DNA of 52,408 bases, taken from positions 1 to 52,408 of the forward strand of contig QZJE01000022.1 in assembly GCA_003599235.1 (NCBI GenBank). Reading direction: 5' to 3'. Position 1 is the first letter of the stretch. Each line of letters begins with the position of its first letter. This document shows, in pieces, positions 25,876 to 32,314 of this stretch. Origin of the DNA: Actinomycetota bacterium. GTDB lineage: Bacteria > Actinomycetota > Aquicultoria > SURF-47. A program made the position numbers and the translations under genes. The notes under the pieces are model-generated. The model ran no database searches and was not told the DNA's origin. It saw nothing but the letters and a program-made list of their open reading frames with translations.

Positions 25876-26775
25876 AAAATTACCGTTGTGGGCTCGGTAG
25901 CCCTGGATACAATCAAAACCCCTTTTGGAAAAATAGACGATGCCTTGGGTGGCTCAGCTACTCACTTCTCTACTGCTGCCAGTTTTTTTACCCCGATTAA
26001 CCTGGTCGGAGTAGTTGGTAGCGATTTTCCTTCCGAGCATTTGGATTTTTTGTCCTCGCGCAATGTAGACATTTCCGGCTTAGAAATTAACCCCGAAGGA
26101 GAAACTTTTCGCTGGGAAGGCTACTACGAGTTCGATTTAAATACTGCCCACACCCTTGATACAAAGCTAAATGTACTTAGTACTTTTGAGCCAAAAATAC
26201 CTCACGATTTTAAAAACAGCGAATGCGTCTTTTTAGCTAACATCGACCCTGACTTGCAAATGCAAGTATTAGACCAGGTTTTCAGCCCTAAACTGGTAGT
26301 GCTAGATACTATGAACTTTTGGATAGAGCATAAGAAAGATGAGTTAATTCAAGCATTAAGAAAAGTAGATATCGCCGTGATGAACGACGCCGAAGCTAGA
26401 GAGCTATGCCAAACCCATAGCTTGTTGGAAGCTTCCAGAAAAATACTTACCTGGGGACCAAAAACAGTAATTATCAAAAAAGGTGAACACGGTGTTTTGA
26501 TGTTTACCGAAAACACTCACTTTGCAGCCCCTGCTTTTCCTTTAGAAGACATAGCCGACCCCACGGGGGCTGGAGACAGTTTTGCCGGAGGGTTTTTAGG
26601 ATACCTCGCTAAAAGCTCTGACTTGTCTGAGCCCAATATCAGAAAAGCCGTTGTTTACGGCTCGGTGATGGCTTCTTTTAATGTAGAAGATTTTGGGCTA
26701 AACCGCATGAAACGCTTAACTCAAGAAGAAATCGAATTCCGGTATTCGGCATTTAAGGAAATAACGGGGTTCTAA
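25873..26775 (+). CDS. PfkB-family carbohydrate/nucleoside kinase
   Basis: 300 residues from GTG 25873. The open frame extends back to 25663, but those 70 codons are antisense to hisC and lie upstream of the promoter. The family fold starts KITVVGSVALDTI; the N-terminal signature region is DALGGSATHFSTAASFF; signature 2 is DPTGAGDSFAGGFLGYL with the catalytic aspartate. An anion-hole and ATP region, TVIIKKGEHGVLMF, comes before it. The substrate (ribokinase-, fructokinase- or adenosine kinase-like) cannot be set from sequence. A monocistronic, leaderless message is likely. Confidence 0.9.
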   Translation: MKITVVGSVALDTIKTPFGKIDDALGGSATHFSTAASFFTPINLVGVVGSDFPSEHLDFLSSRNVDISGLEINPEGETFRWEGYYEFDLNTAHTLDTKLNVLSTFEPKIPHDFKNSECVFLANIDPDLQMQVLDQVFSPKLVVLDTMNFWIEHKKDELIQALRKVDIAVMNDAEARELCQTHSLLEASRKILTWGPKTVIIKKGEHGVLMFTENTHFAAPAFPLEDIADPTGAGDSFAGGFLGYLAKSSDLSEPNIRKAVVYGSVMASFNVEDFGLNRMKRLTQEEIEFRYSAFKEITGF

Positions 26776-26780
26776 TTAGC

Positions 26781-26807
26781 CTGAAGGCTGAAGGCTGAAG
26801 ACTGAAG
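26781..26807. repeat. Tandem GGCTGAA words between convergent genes
   Basis: CTGAAGG-CTGAAGG-CTGAAGA-CTGAAG: four tandem 7-nt units between the ends of the pfkB-type gene and the corrinoid adenosyltransferase gene. Confidence 0.6.
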
Positions 26808-26818
26808 TTCAACTGGAT

Positions 26819-27361
26819 TTAATAGTCAAAGCCTCGGCGGGCGGTAATGCCTTTCTCGTATGGGTGCTTTATTGCTTTTAATTCAGTCACTAAGTCTGCC
26901 ATGTCGATTATCTCTTGAGGCATATGGTAGCCGGTTATTATTATTTCGAGTTCATTTTCTTTATTGTTTAGCAGGTCTTTTAATTGATTTACCGTTAATA
27001 GCTCAAGCTTAGCTGCCTCACCAGCTTCATCTAAGACAAGTAAGTCTAACCCTTTAGTTGAGCTTAAGTCTTTAGCTTTGTTGAGTGCCTCAAGGGACAC
27101 TGTTTTGGCTTCTTTGGGATAATTTTTTTGAGGCCATCCATCTCTTCCCCAAATATCGCTATTACCATAATTGTATATATCAATATTAGAAAGATTCTTA
27201 ATACTATTATTTTCTCCGGTAAAGAAGTCCGTTGGTTTCATGAATTGAACAACAGCAACTTTTAATCCATGGCCAGCTGCCCGCATCGCTAATCCGAAGG
27301 CAGCTGATGTCTTGCCCCTTCCATCACCGGAAAATACTTGTATTAAACCCTTTGTTGTCAT
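26819..27361 (-). CDS. cobO: Cob(I)yrinic acid a,c-diamide adenosyltransferase
   Basis: 180 residues of the CobA/CobO/BtuR P-loop family. GDGRGKTSAAFGLAMRAAGHG is at the N terminus and ends in VVQFMKP; LDLLVLDEAGEA is the Walker B-like strand; the C terminus reads ELKAIKHPYEKGITARRGFDY, where the family invariably has H-x-Y-x-x-G-x-x-A-R-x-G-x-(D/E)-(F/Y). It attaches the 5'-deoxyadenosyl group to corrinoids. No other cobalamin gene is nearby, so it may serve salvage. Confidence 0.95.
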   Translation of the reverse strand: MTTKGLIQVFSGDGRGKTSAAFGLAMRAAGHGLKVAVVQFMKPTDFFTGENNSIKNLSNIDIYNYGNSDIWGRDGWPQKNYPKEAKTVSLEALNKAKDLSSTKGLDLLVLDEAGEAAKLELLTVNQLKDLLNNKENELEIIITGYHMPQEIIDMADLVTELKAIKHPYEKGITARRGFDY

Positions 27362-27402
27362 AAGTATAGGTTAGCAAAAAAACCGCCCAACAAAAAATGT
27401 GT

Positions 27403-27417
27403 CATAATTAACTAATG
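27403..27417 (+). promoter_or_regulatory. Leaderless promoter of the DNA methylase gene
   Basis: CATAAT at 27403-27408 is followed by exactly 6 nt and the ATG at 27415. There is no ribosome binding site. The -35 region is not clear. Confidence 0.55.
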
Positions 27418-28605
27418 GCAACCATTGCTTATCATCCAAAAAAACACTCAGCTGCTTATACTGACAACTACCTCTACAATCAGTTAATTCCCTATATCGG
27501 TAACAAAAGGAAACTACTTGGCTTAATAAACGAAGCTATTAATATGACAGGTATAAAAGAAGGTGTTTTTGTCGACTTATTTGCCGGCAGCGGAGTGGTT
27601 TCCCGTTTGGCCAAAACTAAAGGGTTTCAAGCAATAGCTAACGACTGGGAAGATTATTCCTATTGCATAAATAAAGCTTTTATCGAACTAAACCATCCGC
27701 CAACTTTTGAAAAATTAAAACTAGAGCTTGGCTTATTTGATAACGACCATATCTTTAGACACCTTAACTCTGTTGCTAAAGAAGATTATCTAACAAAACA
27801 TTACTGCCCGGCTGACGACGAGAACCCCGACTTAGAGAATGAACGAATGTTCTACACTAATTTTAACGGGCGCCGCCTAGATGCAATGAGACAAACTATT
27901 GAAGATTGGCATCAGAGCCAACTTATTAATGATGACGAAAAGTACTACCTATTAGCCCCTTTACTTTACCGGGCAGCCTATGTCAGTAATACATCTGGGG
28001 TTTTTAAAGCTTTTCATCGAGGTTGGGGTGGAGCCAACCAAACAGCCTTATACCGCATAAAACACAAGCCTGCCGTAGATATCGTCCCACCTATTATATT
28101 TAACAACGGCTTTAAAAACTCGGTTTTCAAAGAAGATGCAAATAGCTTGGTCAACTATCTGAATAAGCATACTAGGCCGGATATCGTCTATATCGACCCA
28201 CCATATAACCAGCATCAATACGGTACCAACTACCATTTATTAAATACCATTGCCCTGTGGGATAAGCCAAAAATAGCCAGTAAGTATAACAATAATGGAG
28301 TTATCACAAAAAAAGCTGCCATTCGAAGCGACTGGAAGAAATCTTTATATTGTTATAAAGATACAGCTATTGAAGTGTTTTTAGATCTTATAAAAAAAAT
28401 AAAATCAAAGTATATTTTAGTCAGCTACAGTTCAGAGGGATTAATCCCCACAGAGGAAATAACCAATCTATTATCGCAACGAGGACGCCTGAATATAATT
28501 ACAAAAACTTATAAAAGATACCGTGTTAGCACTCAGAGGTACTCAGCTCAACCTACCAATACAGAGTCGGTTTTTATCGTTGATACTACCTTATCCTCTC
28601 TTTAG
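27415..28605 (+). CDS. D12-class N6-adenine DNA methyltransferase
   Basis: 396 residues. YIGNKRKLLGLI (near 24) and DLFAGSGVVSR (near 54) form the AdoMet-binding motifs; the catalytic YIDPPYNQHQYGTNYH (DPPY near 258) lies in the C-terminal half, as in the alpha group (Dam/DpnM type). The span between them, about 200 residues, holds the target-recognition part. No restriction endonuclease or specificity subunit is adjacent, so this is likely an orphan methylase used for regulation or a solitary defence remnant. Its 3' end overlaps the convergent protease gene by 15 nt. Confidence 0.9.
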   Translation: MATIAYHPKKHSAAYTDNYLYNQLIPYIGNKRKLLGLINEAINMTGIKEGVFVDLFAGSGVVSRLAKTKGFQAIANDWEDYSYCINKAFIELNHPPTFEKLKLELGLFDNDHIFRHLNSVAKEDYLTKHYCPADDENPDLENERMFYTNFNGRRLDAMRQTIEDWHQSQLINDDEKYYLLAPLLYRAAYVSNTSGVFKAFHRGWGGANQTALYRIKHKPAVDIVPPIIFNNGFKNSVFKEDANSLVNYLNKHTRPDIVYIDPPYNQHQYGTNYHLLNTIALWDKPKIASKYNNNGVITKKAAIRSDWKKSLYCYKDTAIEVFLDLIKKIKSKYILVSYSSEGLIPTEEITNLLSQRGRLNIITKTYKRYRVSTQRYSAQPTNTESVFIVDTTLSSL

Positions 28606-29757
28606 GCTGGTTCTAAGCCTAAGTAGGCGAAGAATATCATTGCGGTTAATAAAGCCTAAGAGGTGATTATTTTCTACCACAAAAAGATTGCCAGCCCTTC
28701 CAGTTGACATCTGCATTAAAGCATCTGAGGCCCCCGTTTCAGGTTCAGTCACTTTATCTGTAGATACAGGTTCAGTTACTTCTTTTACCTGGTGATTATC
28801 CCATTCTTGCTCTGGAACTTTCTTGATATTGTTCAAAGTAATCGAACCAAGCAAATCTCCCTGCTCAGCTACTGGAAATCTCGCTTTTTTAAACTTTAAG
28901 AAAAAGTCATTAACCGCTTGGCTTAAGGTTGTATTAGGTGATAGAGATTCTACTTCAGTGTTCATAACATCCTTTACTTTTACATCTTCTAAAGCTGTTC
29001 TTAGTACCAACTGCTGATAACTGCCCTGGGCGGCATTATTTAAAAACCAGCCGATTAATACTAGCCAAAGACCATCTAATAAACCGCGGAAAACCATTAA
29101 TAATCCCAGAAAAATTAAAGTATAGGCAAAAGCCTGGCCTAATCTGGAAGCGTACAAAGTTGCGCGCTTAATATCTTTCATAAAATACCAAAGAGTGGCT
29201 CTAAAAACCCGGCCCCCATCTAAGGGAAATCCCGGAAAAAGATTAAAAGCTGCCAGCACAAAATTAATTATAGCTAACCATCCAAATGGTGCACTGATTA
29301 TTTGTGAATTAAGATTCCGGCTTAAAATAAAGATGCCAGCAAAAATAAACGATAAAAAGAAACTCGACATAGGCCCTGCCAGAGCCATGCGAAACTCAAC
29401 TCCAGGGGTGTCTGGCTCCCCTGTCATTTGCGATACCCCGCCAAAAATAAATAACGTTATTTTTGATATCTTTAAGCCATTCCTCATAGCCACAATTGAG
29501 TGCATCATTTCATGAAACAGCACGGAGCCAAAAAACAAAATTGAGGTCAAAAACCCATTTATTAAATTAATAGCCGGCGGTATTGAAGGATATACCGTTG
29601 GAAAATATGAAAATGCCAGAGCTGCAGTGACCAGGGCAAATATAATAAACCACGTATAATTTATTTCTATATCGATGCCGTAAATACGGCCGATACGAAA
29701 CGATCCAAAAGGTATCATGGAATCAGGTTTACCCGAATAACGACATTTTGAAAACAT
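28591..29757 (-). CDS. Site-2 protease-like M50 metalloprotease with paired CBS domains
   Basis: 388 residues with about six membrane segments. The zinc motif FHEMMHS (HExxH) is near residue 82, and the third ligand is in FPGFPLDGGRVFRA near 175. Two CBS domains follow membrane segment six (about 250-385: VKDVMNTEVESLSP and the LGFINRNDIL end). This is the SpoIVFB/Rip3-like group, in which CBS domains may bind adenine nucleotides. It cleaves transmembrane substrates such as anti-sigma factors (family knowledge). The true start may be the second ATG at 29718 (residue 14), which begins MIPFGSFRIG like many homologs; 29757 lies within a long inverted repeat. Confidence 0.92.
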   Translation of the reverse strand: MFSKCRYSGKPDSMIPFGSFRIGRIYGIDIEINYTWFIIFALVTAALAFSYFPTVYPSIPPAINLINGFLTSILFFGSVLFHEMMHSIVAMRNGLKISKITLFIFGGVSQMTGEPDTPGVEFRMALAGPMSSFFLSFIFAGIFILSRNLNSQIISAPFGWLAIINFVLAAFNLFPGFPLDGGRVFRATLWYFMKDIKRATLYASRLGQAFAYTLIFLGLLMVFRGLLDGLWLVLIGWFLNNAAQGSYQQLVLRTALEDVKVKDVMNTEVESLSPNTTLSQAVNDFFLKFKKARFPVAEQGDLLGSITLNNIKKVPEQEWDNHQVKEVTEPVSTDKVTEPETGASDALMQMSTGRAGNLFVVENNHLLGFINRNDILRLLRLRTSLKRG

Positions 29758-29775
29758 TATTCGGCAAAACCTGAT
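29722..29775. repeat. Long hairpin over the start of the M50 gene
   Basis: Arms 29722-29740 and 29757-29775 are complementary at 17 of 19 positions with a 16-nt loop. The hairpin covers the first candidate start codon (29757) and ends just before the second (29718). If 29718 is the real start, this would be a leader hairpin. Confidence 0.6.
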
Positions 29776-29803
29776 AGTTATTAGCTGTTAGCTGTTAGCA
29801 AAA
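29776..29803. repeat. Tandem AGCTGTT words
   Basis: TTAGCTGTTAGCTGTTAGC: a 7-nt unit in tandem directly after the MTA phosphorylase gene, followed by a short A-run and GCTAGC. Confidence 0.5.
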
Positions 29804-29806
29804 AAG

Positions 29807-30601
29807 CTAGCCTAATCGCGCATTCTCCAGCGCCGTGGCGCATTCGCAATCTCTTTTTTCTGGAATCTTAGGAACGATATGCATGAGCAGATCTTTTATT
29901 TTTTCATTATTCTCACAAAATACTCGGTACACTTCATCAGCTGTCACCGGTTCAACTTCAGGCATATCTTCTAAGCCGGCATCATAGTCAGTAATCAAAG
30001 CGATATTGACATAACACATCTCTAATTCCCTGGCTAAAACTACTTCTGGGTATTGAGTCATATTAATTACTTCCCAACCTTGGGTAGCAAACCAGCGAGA
30101 TTCCGCTTTGGTAGAAAACCTAGGACCTTGTATTACTACCACCGTACCCTCGGATTTAGCATTGATTCCTACTTCCTGGCAGGCTTCAAAAGCAATTTTG
30201 CGTAATTGAGGGCAGTACGGCTCAGCCGAGCTTATATGGGTAGGGATAGGACCATCATAAAAAGTATCTTTTCTTCCGTAAGTTCTATCTACGAATTGGT
30301 CGCATATAACAAAATCACCCGGCTTTACTTCAGGAGACAGGCTTCCGCAAGCGTTTGGGGCAATAATACGCTTAACTCCCACTTCCTTCATGGCAAAAAT
30401 GTTAGCTCTGTAATTTATCATATGCGGAGGATATTCGTGATTGAGCCCATGGCGGGGTAAAAAAGCCACTTTTTTACCGCTAATCTCACCGATAGCCAGC
30501 TTAGCAGCTGGTGCACCATATGGTGTCTCGACTTTAATTTCCTCTACATTATCTAAGAAAGAATAAAAACCACTGCCACCAAAAACCCCTATTTCTACCA
30601 T
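29807..30601 (-). CDS. mtnP: S-methyl-5'-thioadenosine phosphorylase family
   Basis: 264-residue purine nucleoside phosphorylase-fold enzyme. GGSGFYSFLD and LPRHGLNHEYPPHMINYRAN are phosphate and ribose blocks; NACGSLSPEVKPGDFVICDQ follows; the base-side residues are in ITDYDAG (near residue 200). It cleaves MTA to adenine and methylthioribose-1-phosphate; some homologs prefer inosine/guanosine, and TDYD favours 6-amino purines. AGGAGGA precedes the ATG. It is downstream of the PP-loop gene on the same strand. A small C-terminal extension contains the CEC motif. Confidence 0.9.
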   Translation of the reverse strand: MVEIGVFGGSGFYSFLDNVEEIKVETPYGAPAAKLAIGEISGKKVAFLPRHGLNHEYPPHMINYRANIFAMKEVGVKRIIAPNACGSLSPEVKPGDFVICDQFVDRTYGRKDTFYDGPIPTHISSAEPYCPQLRKIAFEACQEVGINAKSEGTVVVIQGPRFSTKAESRWFATQGWEVINMTQYPEVVLARELEMCYVNIALITDYDAGLEDMPEVEPVTADEVYRVFCENNEKIKDLLMHIVPKIPEKRDCECATALENARLG

Positions 30602-30655
30602 TGTCCTTTATCCTCCTCATAATAGTTCAAAACTAAAATCTTAAAAGTAAAAACT

Positions 30656-30696
30656 TTTTTTAGCTTTTCGCTTTAAGTTTTTAGTTTCAATAAACA
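30656..30696. repeat. AT-rich repeat family, copy 2
   Basis: TTTTTAGCTTTT, AAGTTTTTAGTTTCAAT and CAGGACCCC in the same order and spacing as at 9576-9625, about 21 kb away, in the same orientation. The flanking 30617-30655 carries similar degenerate AACTAAAA words. Confidence 0.65.
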
Positions 30697-30707
30697 GGAC
30701 CCCAAGG

Positions 30708-31682
30708 CTATGATTGTGCTGGCTTAACAAGAACACTTTTAACTGATTCATTAGGCTTCCAATAATTAACAACCACCTGCTCTTCATCACGCCCCTGGCT
30801 ATAGCGGGCTGTAAGAGAAGCCGCTTTTACTACCAATCCATTATTTGGATTATTGTTTATTATAACGCTTAAAGGGCCCTCGAACTCTTTTAGTTTAAGC
30901 AAAGTATCATTTTCTTTTACTAAACGCTCTAGCTGTGCATTTTCTTCCATATTGCGGCCAACTATTAATATATGGCTATCAATATCAAAATGACGACCGA
31001 TACGCAACAGCTTAAGATCAGCAGGAGAAAAATCTTCTTTTAGCTTTAGAAACCTCTTAAGCTTATTAGCATATCCGATTTCTGTAAGCAGGCATCCGCC
31101 GGCAGGACAAGGATAATCATTAACTCCTAAGTTTTCTGCTAAACTCATTTGCTCTTTTCTGCTTCGGCCCTTAATTGCTAATAGTTTCTCTCTATCAACA
31201 ATGCCCTTTTTTTCAGCTTCGGTCGGTGCAAAATGCTTTGCAGACAGAGGCCTTAGTATTTTTCCTGTCAAACCAGACTCTTTCTCGATTAGTCTAATAG
31301 TATCAAAGCGTTGTGACATCGGTCGTTGCCCTATAACCTCACCGCTAATAATAAAACTGGCCCCTTCCTGCTCCATCACCTCGGCTGCTTTCTTAAACAT
31401 CAAAATACGGCAATCGATGCAAGGGTTTAGTGCCCTTCCAAAACCATGTTTGGGCTTTTTGATAACTTCTAGTATCTCAGCCGCTTTATTAATCAATCGC
31501 AGCTCGATACCAAAGTCTTCGGCCGCTTTTTTAGCCTCGGATTTACACCCCTTTTTGGTGCAAGTACAAAAAGGAGAAAGAAAATTAAGAGCAACTACTT
31601 CGATGCCTTGATCTAATATTAGTTTTATCGCCAGGCGGCTATCTAGCCCACCAGATAACAGCGCAACTGCTTTTTTGTTCAT
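30708..31682 (-). CDS. PP-loop ATPase resembling ThiI/TrmU-type tRNA thiolation enzymes
   Basis: 324 residues. LLSGGLDSRLAI at the N terminus is the PP-loop that adenylates the substrate. Cysteines occur in SPFCTCTKKGCKSEA (near 38-48), NPCIDCRIL (near 87-90) and YPCPAGGCLL (near 191-196), some of which could carry sulfur or a cluster. The C-terminal third (about 205-324) resembles the NFACT-R/DUF814 domain that accompanies this protein group in Clostridia-like and delta-type bacteria. It is probably a tRNA thiouridine synthetase-like enzyme; the exact target is unknown. Its ATG overlaps the upstream stop as TAATG, so it is coupled to the DUF6941-like gene. Confidence 0.82.
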   Translation of the reverse strand: MNKKAVALLSGGLDSRLAIKLILDQGIEVVALNFLSPFCTCTKKGCKSEAKKAAEDFGIELRLINKAAEILEVIKKPKHGFGRALNPCIDCRILMFKKAAEVMEQEGASFIISGEVIGQRPMSQRFDTIRLIEKESGLTGKILRPLSAKHFAPTEAEKKGIVDREKLLAIKGRSRKEQMSLAENLGVNDYPCPAGGCLLTEIGYANKLKRFLKLKEDFSPADLKLLRIGRHFDIDSHILIVGRNMEENAQLERLVKENDTLLKLKEFEGPLSVIINNNPNNGLVVKAASLTARYSQGRDEEQVVVNYWKPNESVKSVLVKPAQS

Positions 31683-32110
31683 TAATGGTAAGTTGTTTCT
31701 TCTGGTGCTGGTGCATCCATCTTTTTAGTAACAATTAAAGGTATTTTAGATAAATACTCATCATTTAAATAAGTTTCCACCCAGTATGTTCCAATATGCT
31801 CCAAAGGAAGCCCAAATATCTGGCCGTTAACGTTGTAACTAGCCTCTTTGGCTTTTAAGGAAAAAGCCACTGGATCGCTTTGGAAGATAATCTCCCCAGT
31901 TGGGTTAACTATTTTAGTTTGGCAGGTATAGTCACCCAAACCATCGGTAAAGCGGCTTAGAACCCACATCTTTTGATGTGATGCCGGCACCTCATCGACA
32001 ATAATTTGTTCAAATAAACCTACGATAATAAGCTTGCCGGAATCATGAAAATTAGCGATGTCATCGCAGATAACACTGAATTGCAAGGTCGGTTTTTTAC
32101 TCTCAGTCAT
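31682..32110 (-). CDS. DUF6941-like small protein
   Basis: 142 residues, no signal peptide or membrane segment. The pattern FSVICDDIAN near residue 12, then LIIVGLFEQIIVDEVPA and WVLSRFTDGLGDYTCQTKIV, matches small beta-sandwich proteins of the DUF6941 group, annotated only as unknown. The product is probably cytosolic. The message is likely leaderless: TAAGAT (32122-32117) stands exactly 6 nt before the ATG. It is translationally coupled to the PP-loop ATPase gene, which links the two functionally (inference). Confidence 0.72.
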   Translation of the reverse strand: MTESKKPTLQFSVICDDIANFHDSGKLIIVGLFEQIIVDEVPASHQKMWVLSRFTDGLGDYTCQTKIVNPTGEIIFQSDPVAFSLKAKEASYNVNGQIFGLPLEHIGTYWVETYLNDEYLSKIPLIVTKKMDAPAPEETTYH

Positions 32111-32122
32111 GCTTCTATCTTA
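32111..32122 (-). promoter_or_regulatory. Leaderless promoter of the DUF6941-like gene
   Basis: On the minus strand TAAGAT (32122-32117) plus 6 nt leads straight into the ATG at 32110. Same geometry as at 27403 and 41907. The -35 is not clear. Confidence 0.5.
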
Positions 32123-32160
32123 CCTGAAGTGACACTAAAATTAAAATTCAGAACTTAAGA

Positions 32161-32301
32161 GTTGGTCTAATCTTTTGAAAAGCATCTCGAGGCTAAAGCG
32201 GGCACGGTTTTGCGACAAAGTCGCAAAGAGCTTAGCCGAGAGTTAAGCAGTATTTCCCGCGCTGGGGGAAATCTGCGGCTTGGAAAAAGATATAGACCAA
32301 C
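32161..32301. repeat. 141-bp three-way-junction palindromic element or RNA
   Basis: Outer arms GTTGGTCTA (32161-32169) and TAGACCAAC (32293-32301) pair perfectly, extended by ATCTTTT/AAAAGAT after a 1-nt bulge (16 bp in all). Inside are two hairpins. The first runs from CTCGAGGCTAA (32187-32197) to TTAGCCGAG (32232-32240) and is capped by TTTGCGAC-AAA-GTCGCAAA. The second is GCAG-T-ATTTCCC with GGGAAAT-CTGC around a GCGCTGG loop. It lies between acsA and the DUF6941-like gene. No coding frame or U-tract terminator is seen. It may be a MITE/ERIC-like element or a structured RNA on either strand. Confidence 0.7.
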
Positions 32302-32314
32302 CAAAGTAAAAGTC

